Origin: an uncultured Gemella sp.
GTDB taxonomy: Bacteria; Bacillota; Bacilli; Staphylococcales; Gemellaceae
Length of the DNA stretch: 6,220 bases
Reading direction: 5' to 3'
Assembly: GCA_947254465.1 (NCBI GenBank)
Contig: CAMYEU010000105.1
Location: forward strand, 1-6,220
The translations under genes were made by a program, and so were the position numbers. This document shows, one piece after another, positions 1 to 6,106 of the stretch; positions within the stretch are counted from its first letter, which is position 1, and every line of letters begins with the position of its first letter. The notes beneath the pieces were generated by a model, which worked only from the letters and a program-made list of their open reading frames with translations, was not told where the DNA came from and ran no database searches.

Positions 1-462
1 CGAGACAACAATATTATCTTTATTAATCCATCTTTCAACACCTAATGCTTTTACCTTATACCATTGATGTTTACTTGGTCCATTAGTAATAATTCCTAGC
101 TTTATATTATTCTCTTTTGCAAATTCTAAAATACTTATAGTTATATTAGACATTTGCAATTTTTGTTGATTCTTTTTATATTCTTTTTGCATATTAAGTG
201 CTTCTTCATCAGATAAGTATACACCCAAATCTTTTGCCGCTTCTAGAATCCTATAAATATGATATTCATCCATATTCATCTCTCCATTTCGAGAAGCTTC
301 AAATTTTACATCACTATAATATCTACTTAAAAGATAAAATTTTTCCATGTCAATATCCATATTGAATAGATTCTTATATGCTTTTTCAAAGGGAACTATC
401 TGTTCATATAAAGTATCGTCTACATCAAAAACAAGACCAATCATTCTATTTTCTTTACTCAT
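1..462 (-). CDS. HAD-superfamily hydrolase, N-terminal 154 residues (3' end beyond the window)
   Basis: This is a partial gene: the reading frame is open from an ATG at 462 down to base 1 with no stop. It begins MSKENRMIGLVFDVDDTLYE. Residues 11-18 (VFDVDDTL) are HAD motif I, with nucleophile Asp13 and acid/base Asp15. Residues 124-128 (IITNG) are motif II, with Thr126. A helical cap-like stretch lies between them (about 20-110), as in HAD subfamily IA. The motif III lysine and motif IV acidic pair would lie beyond the left edge. The DVDDT form is common in small-molecule phosphatases of the YjjG/nucleotidase-like group, but the substrate cannot be read from the sequence. The start overlaps the end of the upstream HAD gene by 8 bases (ATGAGTAA), which suggests translational coupling. 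An in-frame ATG directly before it (465) is an equally possible start, and the Shine-Dalgarno is weak (TGGAAA). The family is certain; the specific function is unknown. Confidence 0.9.
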   Translation of the reverse strand, partial: MSKENRMIGLVFDVDDTLYEQIVPFEKAYKNLFNMDIDMEKFYLLSRYYSDVKFEASRNGEMNMDEYHIYRILEAAKDLGVYLSDEEALNMQKEYKKNQQKLQMSNITISILEFAKENNIKLGIITNGPSKHQWYKVKALGVERWINKDNIVVS

Positions 463-1114
463 CATTTTCCAATAATTTAATAACCTCTCCCAGATTCTCG
501 ATTATTTTATAAGCTTTTTCTTTACAAACTTCATCTGGTTCAAACATATCTGGAACCATTATAACTTTAGCACCCGCAGTACTTCCGGCAATTACACCTG
601 CCTTAGAATCTTCCAGTACTATACACTCCCCAGGTTTTACACCTAAACGTTCTGCAGCTAATAAAAACACATCTGGTTCTGGTTTACCATTTTTCACCTC
701 TGCCCCACTAGCAAGCTCATCTATATATTTTACAAGACCTGTTTTTTCCATATTGTTTGTTATATGATTCATATTAGAAGATGAAGCTACCGCAACTTTA
801 TAATTATTATCTTTTAGGTATATTAACAATTCCTCTATAAATGGCATTTTCTTAGGACCTGTCGTAAATAATATATTCTCTATATATTTATAATGATCAT
901 CAACTAATTGCTTTCCACTAACATCAGAATCCTTAAAATAATTTTCCCAAAATTCATAAATACTCTTTGTAGTAAAACCTAGCACTAGAAGAGTCTCCTC
1001 TCTAGTCATCTCATATCCTTGCTTTTTCGCACTATGAACAAATGCTTCTGTTGCCAAACTTTCGGTATCTACCATTAATCCATCCATATCAAATAACACT
1101 GCTTTTATACTCAT
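455..1114 (-). CDS. HAD-superfamily phosphatase, beta-phosphoglucomutase-like (subfamily IA)
   Basis: A complete cytosolic HAD phosphatase or phosphomutase. With the start at 1114 it has 219 residues, typical of the family. Motif I is LFDMDGLMVDTE (Asp9 nucleophile, Asp11 acid/base). Motif II is the serine run at 111-113 (VASSSN). Motif III is Lys144 in GKPEPD. Motif IV is LEDS with Glu168 and Asp169 for magnesium. The alpha-helical cap lies between motifs I and II. The open frame extends 12 codons further to an ATG at 1150, but those residues (MKNIKEKAKVIN) lie outside the fold and that ATG has no clear ribosome site. The ATG at 1114 has AAGG eight bases upstream and begins MSIKAVLF, as family members do. 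The gene is first in an operon with a second HAD gene that it overlaps by 8 bases. The substrate is unknown: the family covers beta-phosphoglucomutase, phosphoglycolate phosphatase and sugar-phosphate phosphatases. No maltose-phosphorylase or other sugar gene lies nearby to support PgmB. Confidence 0.93.
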   Translation of the reverse strand: MSIKAVLFDMDGLMVDTESLATEAFVHSAKKQGYEMTREETLLVLGFTTKSIYEFWENYFKDSDVSGKQLVDDHYKYIENILFTTGPKKMPFIEELLIYLKDNNYKVAVASSSNMNHITNNMEKTGLVKYIDELASGAEVKNGKPEPDVFLLAAERLGVKPGECIVLEDSKAGVIAGSTAGAKVIMVPDMFEPDEVCKEKAYKIIENLGEVIKLLENDE

Positions 1115-1179
1115 GTTTATAACCTTCGCTTTTTCTTTTATATTTTTCATCTAAATTTTTACTTTATAATCTTTAAATT

Positions 1180-1188
1180 ATTATATCA
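1180..1188 (-). promoter_or_regulatory. Extended -10 promoter for the HAD operon
   Basis: Read on the minus strand, the sequence is TGATATAAT, a perfect TGnTATAAT extended -10. The hexamer TATAAT occupies 1180-1185. The -35 region about 17-18 bases upstream (TTTCCT/TTCCTA, near 1203-1209) is poor, as is usual for extended -10 promoters. Transcription would start near 1173. That leaves a leader of about 60 bases to the preferred start at 1114, against only about 23 bases to the alternative start at 1150. Confidence 0.6.
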
Positions 1189-1378
1189 TACTTAGTATTT
1201 CATAGGAAAATGTTTCTTTACAAGTATTGTTATTCTAAGATAATAAAAATATAATTGTAGATATTCAATATCCACGTTAATGAATCTTAAAACACTATAT
1301 TACCTTTAAATTAAATATATTAAGCGTATTAAAATTTAAAAACGATAATAATGGTTTACTTTTTATTTCATTTTTTAT
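1189..1378. other. AT-rich divergent intergenic spacer without recognised features
   Basis: This stretch separates the minus-strand HAD operon promoter from the plus-strand DegV promoter. It is very AT-rich with stops in all frames. The imperfect inverted repeat of TTTAAATT (1305-1312) and AATTTAAA (1333-1340) is low-complexity and not convincing as an operator. I see no coding region, RNA gene or repeat here. Confidence 0.6.
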
Positions 1379-1407
1379 TTGAAAAAATTTTATTTTTAGT
1401 GTATTAT
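1379..1407 (+). promoter_or_regulatory. Sigma-A type promoter of the DegV-family gene
   Basis: The -35 TTGAAA (1379-1384) is followed by a 17-base spacer and a -10 TATTAT (1402-1407), one mismatch from consensus in each hexamer. Transcription would start near 1414, giving a leader of about 54 bases before the ATG at 1468. A second TATAAT at 1441-1446 has no -35 and would start transcription almost on top of the ribosome site, so it is not preferred. Confidence 0.65.
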
Positions 1408-1467
1408 ATAAAAACGTAGTAAAGCTACAATAATTTTGAATATAATATTAAACATGAGGTTAAAATT

Positions 1468-2304
1468 ATGAAAACAGCTTTTGTGTGCGATTCAGCATTA
1501 CAAATTAATAAAAATTTTGAAAATAACAATCCAATTATAGTTATCCCTGTCGAAGTTCGTCTTGATGATGAGATTTTCGAGGATAACGTAACTATAACTC
1601 CTGACGAATTTTACGAAAGGATACACAACGGACAAAAACCTAGCACAAGCCAACCTGCAGTAGGTAAAATTTTAAGCGTTTATGAAGATTTAAAACAACA
1701 AGGAGTAGAGCGTATCGTTGCTTTTAGCGTCTCTTCTAAACTATCCGGAACATATTCTTCTTTCGTTCAAGCTAAAGAACTTATCGATGGTATAGAAATC
1801 AAGATAATCGATACTCTTCAAATAGCAAGAATGGTAGGGATAGCTATCGAAAGAATTATTAAAGAATTCGAGACAGGAAGTCTACCATTCGAAAATATAG
1901 AAAATAGATACTTAGAACTTTCACAGCAACACAATGTTCTTGTAACAGTCGAAACTATGCAATATTTATATGCAGGAGGTAGACTTACTAAAGCTCAGTT
2001 CGTTCTATCAAACCTACTAAATATTCTTCCTATTATCACTATTAAAGATGGGCTCCTTGCAGTAAGTGGTAAACATAGAGGAATGAATAAAGTTCTTTCA
2101 AAAATGTGTGAAGAAATAAAAGAAAGAAATCCAAAGAGTTTATTTGTTCTTTATACAACAGATGAATTATTAGAAAAAGCAATGGCATCTATCAAGAAAA
2201 CTTTTGGCGATATCGAAGTTGAAACAGAAATCGTTTCTCCTGTGATTGGATCTCATGCAGGACCTAAAGCTATCGCAATAGGATATTTAGGTTACGATAA
2301 ATAA
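1468..2304 (+). CDS. DegV-family protein, probable FakB-type fatty-acid-binding protein
   Basis: A complete 278-residue DegV-family protein, the usual length. In characterised members (FakB of Staphylococcus aureus) the protein holds a fatty acid in a buried tunnel, presents it to the kinase FakA, and delivers acyl-phosphate to phospholipid synthesis. Family signatures are in order. CDSAL lies at 7-11. The PSTSQP ligand-head motif spans 58-63, with Thr60. FSVSSKLSGTY lies at 86-96, with Ser93. YLYAGGRLTKAQ spans 167-177, followed by NLLNILPI. GSHAGP spans 261-266, with His263. Thr60, Ser93 and His263 match the carboxylate-binding trio known in FakB. A small oddity is Lys267 directly after GP, where glycine is more usual. 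The ATG has TGAGGT eight bases upstream. The gene stands alone between its own promoter and a hairpin terminator. fakA is not in the window, which is common because FakB genes are often unlinked. The ligand preference cannot be told. Confidence 0.93.
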   Translation: MKTAFVCDSALQINKNFENNNPIIVIPVEVRLDDEIFEDNVTITPDEFYERIHNGQKPSTSQPAVGKILSVYEDLKQQGVERIVAFSVSSKLSGTYSSFVQAKELIDGIEIKIIDTLQIARMVGIAIERIIKEFETGSLPFENIENRYLELSQQHNVLVTVETMQYLYAGGRLTKAQFVLSNLLNILPIITIKDGLLAVSGKHRGMNKVLSKMCEEIKERNPKSLFVLYTTDELLEKAMASIKKTFGDIEVETEIVSPVIGSHAGPKAIAIGYLGYDK

Positions 2305-2310
2305 AACACA

Positions 2311-2354
2311 AAAATACCTTAGAATTAGAACAATAACTAATTCTAAGGTATTTT
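2311..2354. terminator. Bidirectional intrinsic terminator shared by the DegV gene and copAZ
   Basis: AAAATACCTTAGAATTAG (2311-2328) pairs perfectly over 18 bp with its inverse (2337-2354) around an 8-base loop. The plus-strand RNA leaves the stem through UAUUUUCUUAUU. The minus-strand RNA leaves through a U-rich UAUUUUUGUGUUUUAUUU. The hairpin begins 7 bases after the DegV stop and 5 bases after the copZ stop, so it serves both convergent units. Confidence 0.9.
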
Positions 2355-2358
2355 CTTA

Positions 2359-2553
2359 TTATAATATTTTATAATTAGTATTCGATAATGCAGCTTGAAT
2401 ATCTTCTTTAGAAGCGACTCCTTCAACAACAATATTTTTCTCTTGAATATTAACCTCAACATTATCAAAATTATCTAATTTAGATAATTTTTCTTTAACT
2501 GCAGCTACACAACCACCACACTTTATACCTTCAATACTATATTCATTTTTCAT
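2359..2553 (-). CDS. copZ: CopZ-like copper chaperone (HMA domain)
   Basis: A 64-residue single HMA domain with the ferredoxin-like beta-alpha-beta-beta-alpha-beta pattern and no signal peptide, so it is cytosolic. The metal site is GIKCGGC (Cys12, Cys15). The CxxC pair that binds Cu(I) is intact, but the Met usually two residues before the first Cys (GMxCxxC) is Ile10. Family members carry Cu(I) to CopA and to the copper-sensing repressor. It lies 32 bases downstream of copA on the same strand. It has its own Shine-Dalgarno (AAGAAGG, 7 bases from the ATG) and no promoter or terminator between, so it is the second gene of a copAZ operon. The order copA-copZ is common in Bacilli. A general heavy-metal-binding protein is the alternative, but the context makes copper very likely. 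Confidence 0.92.
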   Translation of the reverse strand: MKNEYSIEGIKCGGCVAAVKEKLSKLDNFDNVEVNIQEKNIVVEGVASKEDIQAALSNTNYKIL

Positions 2554-2585
2554 GATTAAGCCTTCTTTCTTTTTTATTGATTTTA

Positions 2586-5039
2586 TTAATTTAATTTTAC
2601 TCTTTTTAATCTTAAAGCATTTAGAACTACAGAAATAGAACTAAAACTCATTGCAGCTCCCGCTAACATTGGATTTAGCAACGGACCACCGAATATATAA
2701 AATACTCCCATCGCAAAAGGAATACCTATAACATTGTAGAAGAATGCCCAGAATAGATTTTCTTTAATATTTCTTATAGTTTTTTTACTTAAAACTATAG
2801 CATTAACAACAGAATTTAAGTCGGGTTGCATCAACACTATATCTGCTGCGTCGATTGCTACATCTGTTCCTGTTCCAACTGCTACTCCTACCTCTGCTTG
2901 CACTAGCGCTGGTGCATCATTAATACCATCACCGACCATAGCTACTTTTTTGCCTTCTGCTTGAAGTTTTTTGATTTCATTTGCTTTATCTTCAGGTAGA
3001 ACCTCACTCACTACTTTATCTATTGATAATTGATTTGCAATTACTTGCGCAGTTTTTCTATTGTCACCAGTTAACATTACTACTTCTAAGCCCAAACTGT
3101 GTAATCTTTCTACAGTTTTTAAACTACTTTGTTTAATTTGATCGGCTACAGCTATAATTCCAGCAAGTTCAGAGTCTACAGCTATGAACAATGGCGTTTT
3201 TCCTTCTGAAGCATATTTTTCTACTTTTTCTAATGAATCTTTAATGTCAATATTGTTTTCTAACATTAATTTCTTATTACCTATTAGTATTGACTTTCCA
3301 TCAACTGCTGATGAAATACCTAATCCTGTTAGTGAACTAAAATCTTTAACTTCTAATAGTTCTAAATTTCTATTTTTAGCTTCATCTACTATCGATAAAC
3401 CTAGTGGATGTTCTGAAAGATACTCTACGCTCGCTGCAAGTTGTAAAAGAGATTCTTCAGATAAACTGTTAAATGTTACTATATTAGTTACTGAAATTTT
3501 ACCTTCTGTTAATGTTCCAGTTTTATCAAATACCACAGTATTGACCTCTTTAGCCAGCTGCAGAGCTTCTGAACTTTTTATTAAAATACCGTGTTCCGCA
3601 CCTTTACCTGTACCAACCATTATAGCTGTCGGTGTAGCTAATCCTAGTGCACAAGGACAAGCAATAACAAGTACCGAGATAATAATTTTTAGAGAAAAAC
3701 TCCATGTAGCTTCTCCAGCAAAATACCATAACACCCCTGCGATTAATGCTAAACCAATAACAACAGGAACAAATACTCCTGAGATCTTATCTGCAAGTTT
3801 TGCAATCGGAGCTTTAGAATTTTGAGCATCTTCTACAAGTTTAATAATCTGTGATAAAGCAGTATCTTTACCAACTTTAGTAACTTTCATTTTGAAGACA
3901 CCTGTTTTATTAATACTAGCTCCGACAACTTTACTATCTATTTCTTTTTCTACAGGGATACTTTCCCCTGTTAACATCGATTCATCTACAGTCGAACGAC
4001 CTTCAATCACAACTCCATCAAGAGGTACTTTTTCACCAGGACGAACAAGAAGTATATCTCCTGTAGATATTTCATCTACTGCTACAACATGTTCTTCGCC
4101 ATCTTTAATTAAATTAGCTGTTTTCGGTACTAACCCTACCAATTTACTTATAGCATTTGTAGTACGACTTTTCGACACTCCTTCGAAGTATTTACCTAGT
4201 GTAATTAGCGTTAAAATCACCGCCGCTGATTCATAATATAAATGCATAGCAGCATGTTCATCACCAGAATACACTAAAACTGTTGAATAAATACTGTATA
4301 AAAATGCTGCTCCAGCTCCTAACGCTACTAAAGAATCCATATTAGGTTTTCTTCTAAAAATAGCTCTAATTCCTACACTAAAGAATTTTCTACCAAGATA
4401 CAAAACAGGTAATACTAGAATTAGTTGTACCGTTGAAAATAATTTTGGATTTCCCATTGGACTTAAACTTTCCAACGTAGGTAATCCCACCATCTCAGCC
4501 ATCGCTATATATAATACAGGCACTGTAAATATAGCTGAATAAATAAATCTTTTCCAAATACCATCAATTTCTTGTTGTTTTTTCTCAGCTTGATCATCAA
4601 CTGAATTATCTATTTCTAATCTTGCTTTATAGCCCGCTTCTTCTACTTTTTTCTCGATTTCAGCTACACTTAATTTTTCTTTATCGAATTTTACTACCAT
4701 CTTCTCAGTAGCGAAATTTACAATGGCTTTTTCTGTTCCATCTAAAGATGAAATCGTATCTTCTATATTTTTCGCGCACGTTGCACAACTCATTCCTTCT
4801 AATATAAATGTTCTCTCTTCAATACTAGAAACATAAGTAAGCTTATACCCCAATTTTTCTACAATCTTTTCTACTTCAGTTCTATCTATTCCTTCTTCTC
4901 TGACAAGAGTAAGTTTACTTGTCGCAAGATTCACATTAACATCTGATAAATTATCAACTTGTTTTAAACTATCTTCAATATGCGCTGCACAAGAAGCACA
5001 GCTCATCCCTTCAATTAAATATGTTTCATTTTTTACCAT
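2586..5039 (-). CDS. copA: CopA, Cu(+)-exporting P1B-type ATPase with two HMA domains
   Basis: A complete 817-residue membrane ATPase that pumps Cu(I) out of the cytoplasm. Two N-terminal HMA domains (about 5-70 and 75-142) each carry an intact site, GMSCASC (Cys14, Cys17) and GMSCATC (Cys84, Cys87). About eight membrane segments follow, near 165-183, 201-218, 236-256, 266-285, 421-440, 453-473, 760-782 and 787-806. The transport-site motif is CPC at 461-463, completed by YN (768-769) and MSFSS (797-801), the set typical of Cu(+) (P1B-1) pumps. The actuator loop TGES is at 357-360. The phosphorylated Asp505 sits in DKTGT, the HP motif is at 544-545, and the hinge GDGIND is at 703-708. Length and architecture are normal and no key residue is missing. 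The start at 5039 gives a first HMA domain of normal length, with AGGTG about 10 bases upstream. It is the first gene of the copAZ operon, under a cop-box promoter. Confidence 0.97.
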   Translation of the reverse strand: MVKNETYLIEGMSCASCAAHIEDSLKQVDNLSDVNVNLATSKLTLVREEGIDRTEVEKIVEKLGYKLTYVSSIEERTFILEGMSCATCAKNIEDTISSLDGTEKAIVNFATEKMVVKFDKEKLSVAEIEKKVEEAGYKARLEIDNSVDDQAEKKQQEIDGIWKRFIYSAIFTVPVLYIAMAEMVGLPTLESLSPMGNPKLFSTVQLILVLPVLYLGRKFFSVGIRAIFRRKPNMDSLVALGAGAAFLYSIYSTVLVYSGDEHAAMHLYYESAAVILTLITLGKYFEGVSKSRTTNAISKLVGLVPKTANLIKDGEEHVVAVDEISTGDILLVRPGEKVPLDGVVIEGRSTVDESMLTGESIPVEKEIDSKVVGASINKTGVFKMKVTKVGKDTALSQIIKLVEDAQNSKAPIAKLADKISGVFVPVVIGLALIAGVLWYFAGEATWSFSLKIIISVLVIACPCALGLATPTAIMVGTGKGAEHGILIKSSEALQLAKEVNTVVFDKTGTLTEGKISVTNIVTFNSLSEESLLQLAASVEYLSEHPLGLSIVDEAKNRNLELLEVKDFSSLTGLGISSAVDGKSILIGNKKLMLENNIDIKDSLEKVEKYASEGKTPLFIAVDSELAGIIAVADQIKQSSLKTVERLHSLGLEVVMLTGDNRKTAQVIANQLSIDKVVSEVLPEDKANEIKKLQAEGKKVAMVGDGINDAPALVQAEVGVAVGTGTDVAIDAADIVLMQPDLNSVVNAIVLSKKTIRNIKENLFWAFFYNVIGIPFAMGVFYIFGGPLLNPMLAGAAMSFSSISVVLNALRLKRVKLN

Positions 5040-5077
5040 ATATTAATCACACCTATCTTTTAAATATTTTTATTCGT

Positions 5078-5089
5078 CTACAATTGTAG
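5078..5089. promoter_or_regulatory. cop box operator (CopY/BlaI-type repressor site)
   Basis: CTACAATTGTAG is a perfect 12-bp palindrome containing TACAnnTGTA, the core bound by CopY-family copper-responsive repressors and shared with related BlaI/MecI repressors. It lies about 10-21 bases downstream of the predicted start of copA transcription. A bound repressor would therefore block promoter clearance, and Cu(I) would relieve repression. I found only one full site upstream of copA, where many cop promoters have two. Confidence 0.85.
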
Positions 5090-5105
5090 TCTTTGTTATA
5101 AATTA

Positions 5106-5134
5106 AGTATACTACTATCTAAAACTATAGTCAA
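5106..5134 (-). promoter_or_regulatory. Sigma-A promoter of the copAZ operon
   Basis: On the minus strand the -35 TTGACT (5129-5134) and the -10 TATACT (5106-5111) are separated by exactly 17 bases. Each is one mismatch from consensus. Transcription should start near 5099, giving a leader of about 60 bases that contains the cop box and the copA ribosome site. Confidence 0.8.
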
Positions 5135-5175
5135 CAATATTCTAAATAATCAATAACAGGTATCATTATGATGTA

Positions 5176-5296
5176 GGGAGTGACTCAAAAATCGTGATTT
5201 CGTAGAAATCGATTTTGTCGAGTCACCCCCGCAAAGTTTATTAGATATCTAAAAAGCTTTTATAAAGCCGCATTTAGATATCAATAAACCACTGCG
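5176..5296. repeat. Two tandem hairpins: candidate dispersed intergenic repeat or structured RNA
   Basis: Hairpin 1 (5176-5230) has an 11-bp outer stem, GGGAGTGACTC with GAGTCACCCCC (one A/C mismatch). An inner stem AAAATC/GATTTT continues into GATTTC-gta-GAAATC. Hairpin 2 (5230-5296) has CGCA/TGCG at the base, then GTTTATT/AATAAAC, then GATATCTAAA/TTTAGATATC with a single bulged A at 5243. A small inner stem GCTTT-tat-AAAGC sits in the loop. Neither stem is followed by a U run on either strand, so they are not ordinary intrinsic terminators. The A/C mismatch of hairpin 1 becomes a G-U pair in minus-strand RNA, which hints at function in that orientation. No open reading frame of useful length is present. 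From memory, the layout resembles short hairpin repeats in staphylococcal intergenic regions; this was not checked. Confidence 0.6.
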
Positions 5297-5381
5297 TCTA
5301 TGAGTTCTCATATGAACTTTGTCAAATTTTAGGATCTTTTTGTCAATCCCTGTTGATTTTCTATGATTTAATTTAAAATTT

Positions 5382-5413
5382 AAAGCTATAGATTAATTAA
5401 AATCTACAGCTTT
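5382..5413 (-). terminator. Probable terminator of the RDD-family gene
   Basis: AAAGCTATAGATT (5382-5394) pairs with AATCTACAGCTTT (5401-5413) around a 6-base loop. The one A/C mismatch on the plus strand becomes a G-U pair in minus-strand RNA, so all 13 positions pair in the transcript of the RDD gene, whose stop is 16 bases away. The downstream tract (AGCUUUAAAUUUUAAAUU) is only moderately U-rich, so termination may be incomplete. Confidence 0.65.
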
Positions 5414-5428
5414 CAATCCTATTTAATT

Positions 5429-6091
5429 TTAATTTTTATTTTCTAATTTTTCATTCATTTGACGACGTAATTTTGAAAAATCTTCTTTGACTACTACAGT
5501 ATCAGCAATAAAATCATGAAGTCCTTTTTTCTTATTTGTGAAAACTACTGCTAAATACGGTAGATAAACTAAAAATATTGTTAATAATCTACCTATTAAT
5601 TCACGATAAACTACATCTGCAAGACTCAGCTTTTCACCTTTATTAGTCTCTACTTTTATCTTCATTATCATCTTACCTAAGGTTTGAGAGAAGAAGTAAG
5701 TCATCGCTATAAAGTAAGTAAACATAACAATAACATAACTCAGAGATTCTTCTCCTAAGATAGGAAAATCTAGTTGCTTATTCAAAAGTCCAAAACTAAA
5801 AGTATTTAATAAACTAGATATAGCATAAATAACAATCATATCGATTAAATATGCAACAAATCTAGTCCAAAAACCTGCATAGAAATTTTTAGAAAGTACT
5901 AAATAATCTTCTAATGAAGTTGGTAGCGAGAAGTCTTTTTCTTTTTTATCAATTATTTCTTCCGCTTCTTTAGTTTCTTTATACTCATTAGTTGATTGTT
6001 CATTTTGTAGAGGATCATTCATCACTACTTCTGAAGTTTCATTTAGAAGCGGATCGTTTGAAGGTCTATTATTATTTAAATCATTATTCAT
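5429..6091 (-). CDS. RDD-family membrane protein
   Basis: A 220-residue protein with an RDD domain at about 70-204. Residues 73-84 (GFWTRFVAYLID) carry the conserved Arg77 and Asp84. GKMIMKIKV lies at 139-147. The closing motif KKGLHDFIADTVVV spans 188-201, with His192 and Asp193. Three membrane segments are visible near 76-98, 116-136 and 167-185. The first 65 residues are polar, rich in Asn and Glu, and probably disordered in the cytoplasm. They hold a short internal repeat, NDPLLNE (12-18) and NDPLQNE (25-31). RDD proteins are poorly understood; some have been linked to ion transport or salt and alkali tolerance. The start has an ideal AAGGAGG 8 bases upstream. That site overlaps the stop of the preceding gene, so the two are almost certainly co-transcribed and coupled. 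If the neighbour is SppA, this gene corresponds in position to Bacillus subtilis yteJ. Confidence 0.92.
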   Translation of the reverse strand: MNNDLNNNRPSNDPLLNETSEVVMNDPLQNEQSTNEYKETKEAEEIIDKKEKDFSLPTSLEDYLVLSKNFYAGFWTRFVAYLIDMIVIYAISSLLNTFSFGLLNKQLDFPILGEESLSYVIVMFTYFIAMTYFFSQTLGKMIMKIKVETNKGEKLSLADVVYRELIGRLLTIFLVYLPYLAVVFTNKKKGLHDFIADTVVVKEDFSKLRRQMNEKLENKN

Positions 6092-6099
6092 TTAAATCC

Positions 6100-6106
6100 C
6101 CTCCTT
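6100..6106 (-). promoter_or_regulatory. Strong Shine-Dalgarno of the RDD gene, overlapping the upstream stop codon
   Basis: On the minus strand the sequence TAAGGAGGGG places the stop TAA of the upstream gene (6105-6107) inside the AAGGAGG ribosome site, 8 bases before the RDD start codon. This arrangement favours re-initiation by ribosomes finishing the upstream gene, and it fixes the RDD start at 6091. Confidence 0.85.

Noticed and set aside
1115..1150. Upstream ATG adding 12 residues to the complete HAD protein
   Set aside because: It lacks a ribosome site and adds residues before the conserved first strand. The ATG at 1114 has AAGG at good spacing.
1251..1260. ATAATTGTAG, a half match to the cop box
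   Set aside because: Only the TTGTAG half is present, with no palindrome, so it is not a credible second CopY site.
1416..1428. GTAG-CTAC mini hairpin in the DegV leader
   Set aside because: A 4-bp stem is too weak to support a regulatory claim.
3184..3825. Plus-strand open frame of 213 codons
   Set aside because: It lies wholly antisense to copA, whose motifs are all intact. The translation has no recognisable domain and no ribosome site was evident.
3892..4236. Plus-strand open frame of 114 codons
   Set aside because: It is antisense to the actuator and membrane part of copA, with a Ser/Thr/Pro-rich translation typical of a shadow frame.
5300..5332. Tiny plus-strand frame beginning MSSHMNFVKF
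   Set aside because: Ten codons, no ribosome site, and located in a structured intergenic stretch.
5340..5367. Plus-strand promoter-like TTGTCA-N16-TATGAT
   Set aside because: It would read straight into the RDD terminator hairpin and antisense to the RDD gene. In such AT-rich DNA a match of this quality arises easily, and no product is visible.
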